Source: Streptomyces sp. NRRL S-87
GTDB lineage: Bacteria; Actinomycetota; Actinomycetes; Streptomycetales; Streptomycetaceae
Direction: 5' to 3'
Length of the DNA stretch: 64,000 bases
NCBI RefSeq assembly: GCF_000719335.1
Contig: NZ_JOGB01000001.1
Span: 184,683 to 248,682 of the forward strand
Shown here: positions 9,319 to 17,393 of the stretch, piece after piece
How positions within the stretch are numbered: the stretch's first letter is position 1
Layout of the letters: the number at the start of each line of letters is the position of its first letter
Position numbers and translations under genes: made by a program
The notes under the pieces: model-generated
Told to the model about the DNA's origin: nothing
Seen by the model: only the letters and a program-made list of their open reading frames with translations
Database searches by the model: none

Positions 9319-10530
9319 ATGACCGTGATCGGCAGGGCGGGCGGGAGCGGGGAGACCGCGCCCGCCTCGCAGCAGGGGATGCGCCGGAGGAACCTCGCGG
9401 CGGTGGCCGGCGCGGTCGCCGCGCACGGCCCGCTCTCCCGGGCGGACGTCGCCGGACACACGGGCCTGACCAGGCCGGCCGTCTCCTCCCTGGTCGACGA
9501 GCTCATCGGCCGCGGCGCACTGACCGAGACGGAGACGGCACCCACCGGACGCGTCGGTCGACCCGGGCGGGCGCTGGCCCTCAGCGACCGGGGTCCCGCC
9601 GGCCTCGGCCTGGAGATAGGCGTCACCCACCTCGCCGCATGCGTCGTGGACCTGCGCGGTGAACCCCGCGTGTGGCGTCGGGCGGAGCGGGCCAACGCGG
9701 GCCGGCCGGCCGGGCAGGTACTGGCGGAGGCCGCCGTGCTGGCCGCCGACGCGGAGTCCGAGGCCGCCGCGCTCGGCCTGCGTGTCGAGGGCCGCGTCCT
9801 GGCCGTGCCGGGAGTGGTGCCGAACACCCCGGGCGGACTGGTCGCGAACGCCCCCAACCTCGGCTGGCAGGCCGTCCGCCCCGCCGACCACTGGCCCGAC
9901 CACGACACCGTGCCCGTGCCGGAGAACGAAGCCAACCTCGGGGCGCTCGCCGAGCAGCGGCAGCAGGGACACCCCGCCGAAACCTTCGTCCACGTCTCTG
10001 CCGAGGCCGGAATCGGCGCCGCACTGGTCATCGACGGGCAGCTGTTCCGGGGTTCCCGTGGCTTCGCGGGGGAACTCGGCCACCTGCCCGTCCACCCCGA
10101 GGGAGCCCCGTGCCCCTGCGGTGCACGCGGCTGCCTGGAGCAGTACGCGGGCGAAGCGGCCGTACTGCGCGAGGCGGGTCTTCCCGGCACCGGCGACCCG
10201 GTGGCCCTGCTGGCCGAGCGGGCAGCCGCCGGGGACGCGTCGACCCTGCGCGCCCTGGACCGCGCCGGTCGGGCCCTGGGCCTCGCCCTCGCCTCGGCGG
10301 TGAACCTCGTCGACCCGGACGGCCTCGTCCTGGGCGGCGCCTACGCCGAACTCGCCGAGTGGCTCCTCCCGCCGCTGCGCGCCGAACTCACCGCCCGGGT
10401 CACGGTCCGGCCCTGGACCCCGGAGGCGGTACGCCCCTCCGCCCTGGGCCGGCGCGGACCGGTACTGGGCGCGGCATGGTCCACCGTCCAGCAGATCATC
10501 GCCGACCCCACCCGCCTGCCCCTCCGTTAG
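9319..10530 (+). CDS. xylR: ROK-family repressor of the xyl genes, XylR type
   Basis: This 403-residue protein joins an N-terminal winged helix-turn-helix (about residues 15-75, with SRADVAGHTGLTRPAVSSLV) to a ROK sugar-kinase-like domain. The ROK part shows AEAGIGAALVIDGQLFRGSRG (~235-255) and the zinc motif CPCGARGCLE (~265-275). That arrangement is typical of XylR and NagC repressors, which sense the sugar with the kinase-like fold. GGAAGG at 9305-9310 supports ATG 9319. The gene follows xylB by 13 nt and is probably cotranscribed, giving autoregulation through the inverted repeat between xylA and xylB. Confidence 0.87.
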   Translation: MTVIGRAGGSGETAPASQQGMRRRNLAAVAGAVAAHGPLSRADVAGHTGLTRPAVSSLVDELIGRGALTETETAPTGRVGRPGRALALSDRGPAGLGLEIGVTHLAACVVDLRGEPRVWRRAERANAGRPAGQVLAEAAVLAADAESEAAALGLRVEGRVLAVPGVVPNTPGGLVANAPNLGWQAVRPADHWPDHDTVPVPENEANLGALAEQRQQGHPAETFVHVSAEAGIGAALVIDGQLFRGSRGFAGELGHLPVHPEGAPCPCGARGCLEQYAGEAAVLREAGLPGTGDPVALLAERAAAGDASTLRALDRAGRALGLALASAVNLVDPDGLVLGGAYAELAEWLLPPLRAELTARVTVRPWTPEAVRPSALGRRGPVLGAAWSTVQQIIADPTRLPLR

Positions 10531-10564
10531 GCGGAGCGCGGCGGCCGTCCGCGGTGCGCGGGTC

Positions 10565-10602
10565 CCCCCGCCGCTCGGCGGGGGAGGCCTGCGGGCCTCC
10601 CC
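10565..10602. terminator. Two overlapping hairpins between convergent xylR and GH1 gene
   Basis: CCCCCGCC (10565-10572) pairs with GGCGGGGG (10577-10584). GGGGAGGCC (10581-10589) pairs with GGCCTCCCC (10594-10602). The two stems share 10581-10584, so they cannot both be fully formed. They separate convergent genes and the second ends just before the GH1 stop codon, so a bidirectional terminator is likely. Confidence 0.65.
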
Positions 10603-10604
10603 GG

Positions 10605-12080
10605 CTACCGCGGGGAGGTGCCCCCAGCGGCTCCCCCGCACCCCGCGGACGGCGCGTGCAGCTCTCCCGTCCGGGCCACCCGCGAATACCAGCGCGCGCT
10701 CGACTTGGGGGTGCGCTCCAGGGTGGCGTAGTCGACGTGCACGGCGCCGAACCGCTTCGCGTAGCCGTACGCCCACTCGAAGTTGTCGAGCAGCGACCAC
10801 AGGAAGTAGCCGCGCACGTCCGCCCCGTCCGTGATCGCCCGGTGCACGGCGGCGAGGTGCGCGTGGACGTAGGCGGCGCGCTGCGGGTCGTGGACCGTGC
10901 CGTCCGGCCCCATCTCGTCCTCGTACGCGGCGCCGTTCTCGCTGATGACGAGCGGCAGGCCGGGATACCGGGCGGTGATGCGGGTGAGCAGGTCGTAGAG
11001 CGCGCCCGGGTCGACCGGCCAGCCCATCGCGGTGCGCTCGCCCGGGGCACGGTGGAAGGCGACCTCGTCCGCGCCCGGCCAGGGGGAGTGCTCGCTGTTG
11101 CCGTGGCCGTCGTCCTGCGGCCGTGCGGCCCCCGTCGCCACGTGCGAAACCACCGTCGGCGTGTAGTAGTTGACGGCCAGCAGGTCCAGCGGCTGGTGGA
11201 TCGCCGCGGTGTCGCCGTCCCTGACGAAGCCCCAGTCGGTCAGGTGCGCGGTGTCGGCGAGCAGGTCCTCGGGGTAGGCGCCCTCCAGCATCGGGCCCAG
11301 CCAGATCCGGTTGCCCACGGCGTCGATGCGCCGCGCCGCGTCCCGGTCCCGGTCCGAAGGGCTCAACGGGCGGACCTCGTGGAGGTTGAGCGAGACCGCC
11401 AGCTGGGCGTCCGCGGGCAGGGCGGACCGCAGCGCCCGGACGGCGAGGCCGTGGCCGAGGTTGAGGTGGTGGGCGGCGCGGAGCGCGGCGACCGGGTGGG
11501 TGCGGCCCGGGGCGTGGACGCCGGAGCCGTAGCCGAGGAACGCGCTGCACCACGGCTCGTTGAGCGTGATCCAGCGCGTGACCCGGTCTCCGAGGGCGTC
11601 GGCGACGAGGGCCGCGTACTCGGCGAACCGCTCGGCGGTCGAACGCTCCGGCCAGCCTCCCGCGTCCTCCAGCTCCTGGGGCAGGTCCCAGTGGTAGAGG
11701 GTCAGGGCGGGCTCGATGCCGGCGGCGAGCAGCTCGTCCAGGAGCCGCCGGTAGAAGTCCAGGCCCTTCTGGACGGCGGGTCCGCGGCCGGTCGGCTGCA
11801 CGCGTGACCAGGAGACGGAGAACCGGTAGGCGTTCAGGCCGAGTTCGGACATGAGCCGGACGTCCTCGGCGTACCGGTGGTAGTGGTCCACCGCCACGTC
11901 CCCGGTATGGCCCTCGAAGACCTTGCCGGGCGTGTGCGAGAAGGTGTCCCAGATGGACGGGGTCCGGCCGTCCTCGCGGGCGGCGCCCTCGATCTGGTAC
12001 GCGGCCGTGGCGGTGCCCCACAGGAAGTCGGGCGGGAAGGTGCGGGTGGCGGTGAGTGGCCGGGTCTCGGACGCGGTCAT
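10605..12080 (-). CDS. bglC: Family GH1 beta-glucosidase
   Basis: This 491-residue cytoplasmic enzyme has no signal peptide and hydrolyses cellobiose or short cello-oligosaccharides to glucose. [19 protein letters not shown] is the GH1 N-terminal signature. The acid/base Glu is in [13 protein letters not shown] (~residue 165) and the nucleophile Glu in [12 protein letters not shown] (~380). Start ATG 12080 follows a variant CebR operator that overlaps the leader; longer in-frame extensions lack family similarity. It is the last gene in the direction of the cebEFG operon, 148 nt beyond cebG, matching the cebEFG-bglC order known in streptomycetes. It would act on cellobiose delivered by CebEFG. 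Confidence 0.93.
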   Translation of the reverse strand: MTASETRPLTATRTFPPDFLWGTATAAYQIEGAAREDGRTPSIWDTFSHTPGKVFEGHTGDVAVDHYHRYAEDVRLMSELGLNAYRFSVSWSRVQPTGRGPAVQKGLDFYRRLLDELLAAGIEPALTLYHWDLPQELEDAGGWPERSTAERFAEYAALVADALGDRVTRWITLNEPWCSAFLGYGSGVHAPGRTHPVAALRAAHHLNLGHGLAVRALRSALPADAQLAVSLNLHEVRPLSPSDRDRDAARRIDAVGNRIWLGPMLEGAYPEDLLADTAHLTDWGFVRDGDTAAIHQPLDLLAVNYYTPTVVSHVATGAARPQDDGHGNSEHSPWPGADEVAFHRAPGERTAMGWPVDPGALYDLLTRITARYPGLPLVISENGAAYEDEMGPDGTVHDPQRAAYVHAHLAAVHRAITDGADVRGYFLWSLLDNFEWAYGYAKRFGAVHVDYATLERTPKSSARWYSRVARTGELHAPSAGCGGAAGGTSPR

Positions 12081-12081
12081 A

Positions 12082-12095
12082 GGAGAGCGCTCCCA
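12082..12095 (-). promoter_or_regulatory. CebR-type operator, variant, before the GH1 gene
   Basis: The plus strand reads GGAGAGCGCTCCCA, 12 of 14 matches to the perfect CebR palindrome found elsewhere in the window. It ends 2 nt from the start codon and therefore also overlaps the ribosome-binding region. Confidence 0.65.
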
Positions 12096-12228
12096 ACGCA
12101 GGTTCGGATAGAGGGGTGCCGGGCGCATGCGTGCCGGACGGAGAGCCCGCACCGGAAGGGACACGGTGCCGGGGGCGGGACGCGAACGGGCCGACCGGGT
12201 CGGTTCCGTACCCGATGCTGACGGTGCC

Positions 12229-13125
12229 TCAGTTCTTGACGGCGCCGGCGGTGATGCCGCCCACGATGTGCTTGCCGAGTACGGCGAACACCAGGAGCAG
12301 CGGCAGCGTGGATATGAGCGCGCCGGTCAGTACGACGGCCTGGTCGACGGTGTGGTCGCCCGCGCCGAGGCCGGCCAGGGCGACCTGGAGCGTGGGGTTG
12401 CCGTCGGGGGTCAGTGCGATGAACGGCCAGAAGAAGTCGTTCCAGGCCTGGACGAAGACGAGCATCCCGAGAACCGCCATCGCGGGGCGGGCCACGGGGA
12501 ACACCACGTGCCAGACGATGCGCAGGCTGTGCGCCCCGTCCACCCTGGCCGCCTCCACGAGTTCCACGGGGAGCGCCTCGACGAGGTACTGGCGCATGAA
12601 GAACACGCCGAAGGCGGCGACCAGCGAGGGCAGGACGACCGACTGGAGCTGGTCCACCCAGCCGAGGTCGGTGATGATCTGGTAGAGCGGGATCACGCTG
12701 AGCTGCGGCGGGACCGTCATGGTGGCCACCACGAGCGCCAGCAGGGCGTTGCGTCCCCTGAAGGGCAGCTTGGCGAAGGCGAAGCCGGCCAGGGTGGAGA
12801 ACAGCACGGTGGACAGGGACACGAGCCCCGCCACGATCGTCGTGTTGACCAGCGCCTCGCCCATGTCGACCTGGTTCCAGGCGAAGGAGAGGTTGTCGAG
12901 GAGCCTGGTTCCGGGCAGGAGCGGGGCCGGGGCCTCGACCACGCGCTCGCCCGGGTGGGAGGCGGCGACGAGGTTCCAGTACAGCGGGAAGAGCGAGACG
13001 AGGGCGGCCAGGCCGAGCAGGACGTAGGCCAGCGGTCCGGCGTGGTGCTGGCGGCCGGCCGACGGGCGCAGCCGCCCGGGGCGCGGCGCCGCGGCGGGGC
13101 GCGTCGTGTCGGGTGTGCGGGCCAT
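12229..13125 (-). CDS. cebG: Cellobiose ABC transporter permease CebG
   Basis: This 298-residue MalG-type (CUT1) permease is the second membrane subunit of the cellobiose/cellotriose importer. It has about six membrane helices and the ATPase-docking EAA loop [20 protein letters not shown] near residues 196-215. The N-terminus is a short Pro/Arg-rich cytoplasmic tail. Its ATG is 4 nt downstream of the cebF stop, so it is cotranscribed with cebF. Assignment as CebG rests on position beside CebF, CebE, CebR and the GH1 enzyme as well as on family membership. No ATPase gene is linked. Confidence 0.88.
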   Translation of the reverse strand: MARTPDTTRPAAAPRPGRLRPSAGRQHHAGPLAYVLLGLAALVSLFPLYWNLVAASHPGERVVEAPAPLLPGTRLLDNLSFAWNQVDMGEALVNTTIVAGLVSLSTVLFSTLAGFAFAKLPFRGRNALLALVVATMTVPPQLSVIPLYQIITDLGWVDQLQSVVLPSLVAAFGVFFMRQYLVEALPVELVEAARVDGAHSLRIVWHVVFPVARPAMAVLGMLVFVQAWNDFFWPFIALTPDGNPTLQVALAGLGAGDHTVDQAVVLTGALISTLPLLLVFAVLGKHIVGGITAGAVKN

Positions 13126-13129
13126 GGGG

Positions 13130-14194
13130 TCAGCTCCCCGCCTTCGTGCGTGGGTCGCGGCCGCGGCCGCGGCCGTGGCCGCGGTTGCGGTTGCGGTTCG
13201 AGCGGGTGATCAGGGCCTGGATCCCGCCGACGACCAGGAGGAGCAGCAGCATGACCCAGGCGATGGCGGAGGCCTGGCCCAGCGCGCCGGTGACCCAGCC
13301 CTTCTCGTACATGAGCAGGCTCAGGGTCTGGAACTGGTTCCCGCTGCCACCGCTGATGCCGACGCTGCCGCCGTAGAGCATCGGCTCGCCGAAGAGCTGG
13401 GTCGCGCCGATCGTGGAGACGACGACCGTGAAGAGGATCGTCGGCCGGATGGAGGGGATGGTGACGCTGAGGAACTGCCGCAGGCGCGACGCCCCGTCCA
13501 GCGCGGCAGCCTCGTACAGGTCCTGCGGTACGGCCTGCATCGCCGCCAGGTAGATGAGCGCGTTGTAGCCCGTCCAACGCCACGTCACGATCACCGAAAT
13601 CGCGATCTGCGCGGGCCACTTGGAGGACTCCCAGGCGACCGGCTCGAAGCCCAGCCGGCCGAGGGCGGTGTTGATCAGGCCGTAGTCGGTGTTGAAGAGC
13701 TGGGCGAAGACGAGCGTCGCGGCCGCGATCGAGGTGGCGTAGGGGGCGAGGACCGCCACGCGGAAGAATCCCCGGCCGCGGAGTCGGTAGTTGAGCAGAT
13801 GGGCCAGGCCGAGCGCCATCAGCAGCTGGGGGACGGTCGAGATCACCCCGATGGTGAAGGTGTTGGCGAGCGCGTTCCAGAAGAACTCGCTGGTCGCCAG
13901 TGCGCTGTAGTTCCCCAGGCCCCTCCACTGTGCGCTGCCGCCCAGTTCGACCCGGTGGAGCGAGAGCCAGCCCGTGTAGATCAGGGGGAAGAGGCCGAAG
14001 GCCGCGAAGGTGAGGAAGAAGGGGGCGACGAAGACGTACGGGACCGCCTTCAGGTCGAGGCGGTAGAGCGTGCTGCGCCAACCGCTCCGGCCGGCGGGCC
14101 GCTGCCTGTGGGAGCCGGGGCCGGCGCTGGAGCCCCGGGCTTGTGCGGCGGGCGGCGCGGAGCCGTCGCCCGCCGCCCGTACGGAGGTGGCCAC
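13130..14194 (-). CDS. cebF: Cellobiose ABC transporter permease CebF
   Basis: This 354-residue MalF-type permease has an unusually long hydrophilic, Ala/Gly/Arg-rich N-terminal tail of about 55 residues before the first membrane helix (YVFVAPFFLTFAAFGLFPL). The EAA loop that docks the ATPase is YEAAALDGASRLRQFLSVT around residues 225-243. Start GTG 14194 has GGAAGGAAG upstream. The C-terminus is an Arg/Asn/Gly-rich tail (NRNRNRGHGRGRGR). It is 148 nt downstream of cebE, a spacer filled with an octamer repeat and a hairpin, and overlaps functionally with cebG, which begins 4 nt later. Confidence 0.88.
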   Translation of the reverse strand: MATSVRAAGDGSAPPAAQARGSSAGPGSHRQRPAGRSGWRSTLYRLDLKAVPYVFVAPFFLTFAAFGLFPLIYTGWLSLHRVELGGSAQWRGLGNYSALATSEFFWNALANTFTIGVISTVPQLLMALGLAHLLNYRLRGRGFFRVAVLAPYATSIAAATLVFAQLFNTDYGLINTALGRLGFEPVAWESSKWPAQIAISVIVTWRWTGYNALIYLAAMQAVPQDLYEAAALDGASRLRQFLSVTIPSIRPTILFTVVVSTIGATQLFGEPMLYGGSVGISGGSGNQFQTLSLLMYEKGWVTGALGQASAIAWVMLLLLLVVGGIQALITRSNRNRNRGHGRGRGRDPRTKAGS

Positions 14195-14218
14195 GGGGGC
14201 TTCCTTCCAGGTCGATGG

Positions 14219-14278
14219 GTGCGGTGGTGCGGTGGTGTGGTGGTGCAGTGGTGCAGTGGTGCGGGGGTGCAGTGGTGC
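14219..14278. repeat. Octanucleotide tandem repeat in the cebE-cebF spacer
   Basis: The plus strand reads as consecutive 8-mers: GTGCGGTG twice, GTGTGGTG, GTGCAGTG twice, GTGCGGGG, GTGCAGTG and a partial copy. The unit is GTGYRGTG with one degenerate copy. On the mRNA this is a CAC-rich tract just upstream of the cebF ribosome site, after the hairpin at 14286-14333. Confidence 0.85.
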
Positions 14279-14285
14279 CGACGGT

Positions 14286-14333
14286 CGACGGCCCGCTCCA
14301 CCCGCGGGAGGCGGCGGGCGGGGCGGGCCGTCG
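14286..14333 (-). terminator. Hairpin between cebE and cebF, probable attenuator or mRNA stabiliser
   Basis: CGACGGCCCGC (14286-14296) and GCGGGCCGTCG (14323-14333) are perfectly complementary across a 26-nt loop that is itself GC-rich. It starts 10 nt after the cebE stop codon. A partial terminator would keep the binding protein more abundant than the permeases, a common feature of such operons. Confidence 0.6.
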
Positions 14334-14342
14334 CGCTCCCCG

Positions 14343-15710
14343 TTACTGGTCGATCTTGTCGTCGACCAGCTTCTTGACGTTCTCCCAGGCTTTCGCCGGG
14401 TCGGTGCCGCGCTGCTCGATGTCGAGGATGCCGTTGTCGGTCAGGAAGGTCTTGACCTGGCCGTCCCAGCGGCTGATCGGGGCGGGCGTGATGCCGGTCG
14501 CGGCCTGCGAGTAGATCCTGCCGACCGGGGTGTCGCCGAAGTACGGCAGCTTGGCGTCCTGGACCGCCGGGGAGGCGAGGGTGTCCTTGGAGGAGGGGAT
14601 GTTGCCGTTCACCGCGAAGACCTTGGCGTGCTGGGCCGGGGCGGTCAGCCACGCGGCGAGCTCGGCCGCCTCCTTGGCGTGCTTGCCCGCCTTCGGCACG
14701 GCGAGGAAGGAGCCGCCCCAGTTCCCGGCGACGGGCGGCGCGGCGATGTCCCACTTCCCCTGGTTCTGCGGGCCCGCCTGGTCCTTGATGATGCCCGTCA
14801 TCCAGCTCGGGCAGGCGACGGTGGCGAACTTGGAGTTCTTGAAGGCCGCGTTCCAGGTGCCCTTCTCGTCGAACTGGCGGAGCTTGGCGGTCAGTCCGCC
14901 CTTGGCGGCGGTGACCGCTGTGTCCCAGGCCTTCTTCACGCCCGGGCTGTCCTCGTAGGCCAACTCGCCCTTGGCGTCGGCGTACTGGACGGCCTCGCTG
15001 GAGATCACGGCGTTGAACAGGCCGCTCGCGGAGTCGTGGAAGGCGGTCCCGGCCGGGGCGTTCTTCTTGTACGTCTCACCGGCCGCGATGAACTTCTTCC
15101 AGTCGCCCGCCCAGAGCGCGGAGACCTGGGCGCGGTCGGTCGGCAGCTTGGCCCGGGCGAAGAGGGCCTTGTTGTAGCAGATGGCCATCGGGCCGATGTC
15201 CGTGCCGAGGCCGATGACCTTGCCGTCGGCCGTGGTGGCCTGCTTGACTTTCCAGTCGAGGAACGCGCCGAGGTCCGCGCCGCCCGTCCTGCCCAGGTCG
15301 ACCCACTTGTCCGCCATCGCGGGGCCGGTCGCCTCGGCGATGTACCCCACTTCGAGGGCCTGGATGTCCGCGAGGCCGCTGTTGCGGGAGAGCCGCAGCT
15401 TGAGCGTGTCCCAGTACTTCTGGCCGTCCGCGACGTTCGACTCCTCGATCCTGATGTTCGGGTGGCTCTTCGTGTACTCGGCGTAGAGCTTGGCCCCGGT
15501 GGCGTCGTCGTATCCGAAGGAGCCGAAGGTGCCGATCCGCAGCGTGATCTGCCGGCCGCCGGCCGCGCCGCCGCCCTTGCCGTCGTCGCTGTCACCGGCG
15601 CAGCCGGTGAGCAGTGCGGCACCGGTCGACACGACGGCAACCGCGGCGACCAGGTTGCCCGCGGTGCGGCGCCCGGGTCCGCGTCCGCGTCTGCTGCTGG
15701 AAGTACGCAT
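14343..15710 (-). CDS. cebE: Cellobiose/cellotriose-binding lipoprotein CebE
   Basis: This 455-residue extracellular solute-binding protein (family 1) captures cello-oligosaccharides for CebF and CebG. An Arg-rich N-terminus precedes a hydrophobic stretch ending in the lipobox LLTGC, with Cys at residue 37. The mature protein is rich in Trp and Lys, with W at positions expected for sugar stacking (for example NWGGSFLAVPKAGKHAKEAA near 350). I chose ATG 15710 over an upstream in-frame ATG because GAGGAGAG lies 4 nt before it. The gene heads the cebEFG operon, and two perfect CebR palindromes lie between it and the divergent cebR. Confidence 0.9.
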   Translation of the reverse strand: MRTSSSRRGRGPGRRTAGNLVAAVAVVSTGAALLTGCAGDSDDGKGGGAAGGRQITLRIGTFGSFGYDDATGAKLYAEYTKSHPNIRIEESNVADGQKYWDTLKLRLSRNSGLADIQALEVGYIAEATGPAMADKWVDLGRTGGADLGAFLDWKVKQATTADGKVIGLGTDIGPMAICYNKALFARAKLPTDRAQVSALWAGDWKKFIAAGETYKKNAPAGTAFHDSASGLFNAVISSEAVQYADAKGELAYEDSPGVKKAWDTAVTAAKGGLTAKLRQFDEKGTWNAAFKNSKFATVACPSWMTGIIKDQAGPQNQGKWDIAAPPVAGNWGGSFLAVPKAGKHAKEAAELAAWLTAPAQHAKVFAVNGNIPSSKDTLASPAVQDAKLPYFGDTPVGRIYSQAATGITPAPISRWDGQVKTFLTDNGILDIEQRGTDPAKAWENVKKLVDDKIDQ

Positions 15711-15826
15711 TCCACTCTCCTCGTCCAAGGTGCTGCTCGTCGTGCGCCATGGGGACCGGGGGCTTGTTCGCGGCTCGGCCAGGGGCCCGTCCGGACCTGA
15801 TGCGGAAGCGGGTGTCCTCCCATGAA

Positions 15827-15840
15827 TGGGAGCGCTCCCA
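15827..15840. promoter_or_regulatory. CebR operator, cebE-proximal
   Basis: Perfect 14-bp palindrome TGGGAGCGCTCCCA, the published CebR-binding sequence of streptomycetes. It is 117 nt before the cebE start codon. Confidence 0.9.
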
Positions 15841-15999
15841 CGTCGATGCCGGAAGGTTGCTGCCTGGCGGGTGCAAGTGTCAAGGGACGGGCGCGAATTC
15901 GTCGTGCGGGGGCCTTTGGCGTGCCACGAACCCTTTTCGGGTGCAGCCTGCGGCCGGGGATGCGCGGGCGTTGGCGCGGCCGGGGAATCGAGCGTACTG

Positions 16000-16013
16000 T
16001 GGGAGCGCTCCCA
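16000..16013. promoter_or_regulatory. CebR operator, cebR-proximal
   Basis: Second perfect TGGGAGCGCTCCCA, about 120 nt before the cebR start. It suggests CebR autoregulation, and with the cebE-proximal site allows looping between two bound dimers. Confidence 0.88.
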
Positions 16014-16132
16014 CCAGGTTCTTCCGCGTACCGTGTGTCGCGCGCCGCGGTGGGGTCCATCATCTTGCCTGATGCGCGGACCGGCCGGCCGGGCCGGTGC
16101 GGAGTGCGATGCGCGAGGGGAGTTCGAGGGTC

Positions 16133-17173
16133 GTGAGCGGACGGCAGAACGGCAGGCCCACCCTGGAGGAGGTGGCGGCCCTGGCCGGCGTCGGCCGGGG
16201 CACGGTGTCGCGGGTGATCAACGGGTCGCCGAGGGTGAGCGAGCACGCCAGGGACGCGGTCGCCCGCGCCATCGCCGAGCTGGGCTACGTGCCCAACCAG
16301 GCGGCCAGGGCCCTGGCCGGCAGCCGGACCGGCGCGGTGGCCCTCGTGATCCCGGAGACCGAGGCCAGGGTGTTCTCGGAACCGTACTTCCTCGACCTGA
16401 TCCGCGGGGTCAGCGCCGAACTCGCCGAGGCGGACAAGCAGCTGCTGCTCACCCTGGTCCGCACCGAGGCGGAGCGCCGGCGCTTCGAGCACTACCTGGC
16501 CGCCCAGCGGGTCGACGGCGTACTGCTGGCATCCGTCCACGGCGACGACCCGCTGCCCGACCGGATCGCGGAGCTGGGGTTGCCGGTCGTCATGAACGGC
16601 CGCCGCTCCGAGGCCGAGCCCGTCGCCTACGTGGACTCCGACAACATCGGCGCCGGCCGGGCGGCGGTGGCCCACCTCGCGGGGCGGGGCCGGAGCCGGA
16701 TCGCCACCATCAGCGGCCCGCTGGACATGTACGTGGCCCGCGCCCGCCTGGGCGGCTACCGCGCAGGTCTCGCCGAGGCCGGCATCGCCCCCGACGAGTC
16801 GCTGGTCGCGACCGCGGACTTCACCGAGGAGGGCGGCCGGCGGGCGATGCGCGAGCTCCTGGCGCGCGCACCCGGCCTGGACGCGGTCTTCGCCGCCTCC
16901 GACGTGATGGCCGCCGGGGCGCGCGGGGTGCTGCGGGAGGCCGGGCGGCGGGTCCCCGAGGACGTCGCCCTCGTCGGGGTGGACGACTCGGTGGTGGCCC
17001 GTCTGATGGATCCGCCCCTGACGAGCGTGCGGCAGCCGATCGAGGAGATGGGCCGCACGATGACCCGGCTGCTGCTCCGCAAGCTGGAGGCGGATCCCGG
17101 AGCCGCTCCGGCGGCGGGTGACGAGCAGCGGCGGGTCCTCCCCACGGAGCTGGTCGTGCGGGATTCGTCCTGA
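16133..17173 (+). CDS. cebR: Cellulose-utilisation repressor CebR (LacI family)
   Basis: This ~346-residue LacI-family repressor has an N-terminal helix-turn-helix (TLEEVAALAGVGRGTVSRVI, about residues 8-27), the hinge-helix segment AARALAGSRT and a periplasmic-binding-like effector domain. It ends with the typical PPLTSVRQPIEEMG motif. Known CebR proteins release DNA on binding cellobiose or cellotriose. GTG 16133 gives the short N-terminus usual for CebR and has GAGGGGAG about 10 nt upstream; ATG 16109 and GTG 16097 are in-frame alternatives. It is divergent from cebE and is the best candidate to bind the TGGGAGCGCTCCCA sites at cebE, GH6, GH48, GH9 and GH1. Confidence 0.9.
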   Translation: MSGRQNGRPTLEEVAALAGVGRGTVSRVINGSPRVSEHARDAVARAIAELGYVPNQAARALAGSRTGAVALVIPETEARVFSEPYFLDLIRGVSAELAEADKQLLLTLVRTEAERRRFEHYLAAQRVDGVLLASVHGDDPLPDRIAELGLPVVMNGRRSEAEPVAYVDSDNIGAGRAAVAHLAGRGRSRIATISGPLDMYVARARLGGYRAGLAEAGIAPDESLVATADFTEEGGRRAMRELLARAPGLDAVFAASDVMAAGARGVLREAGRRVPEDVALVGVDDSVVARLMDPPLTSVRQPIEEMGRTMTRLLLRKLEADPGAAPAAGDEQRRVLPTELVVRDSS

Positions 17174-17335
17174 GCGGAGGAGCTCCGAGCCGGTTCCGGT
17201 TGCCGCCGGGGCCTGCGGCGCCGGCAGCAGCGCGAGCACGTGCCCCTGGGAGTGCGTGCTCTCCGCGGCCGCCGAAGCGCCGCAGGTGCCCGGTCGCTCC
17301 GCGACGGACACCGGGTCGCACCCCCGGCACGGCCC

Positions 17336-17372
17336 GCAGCCGTACGGGGCCCGGACGGTTCCGTACGGCTGC
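17336..17372. terminator. Bidirectional terminator between cebR and GH6 gene
   Basis: Perfect 12-bp stem GCAGCCGTACGG (17336-17347) / CCGTACGGCTGC (17361-17372) with a 13-nt loop, centred between two convergent genes. Confidence 0.85.
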
Positions 17373-17393
17373 GGATCGTTCACCGGCGGTGGG

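Larger units (their letters stand above)
15711..16132. other. cebE-cebR intergenic control region
   Basis: This is the longest non-coding stretch in the window (422 nt). It holds two perfect CebR palindromes about 170 nt apart (15827-15840 and 16000-16013). A short repeat of GCGGCCGGGGA occurs near 15951 and as a near-copy near 15977. I see no further open frame with coding character. Confidence 0.75.

Noticed and set aside
16097..16132. GTG 16097 or ATG 16109 as the cebR start
   Set aside because: Known CebR proteins have only a few residues before the helix-turn-helix; GTG 16133 gives that length. ATG 16109 with GGAG 4 nt upstream remains possible.
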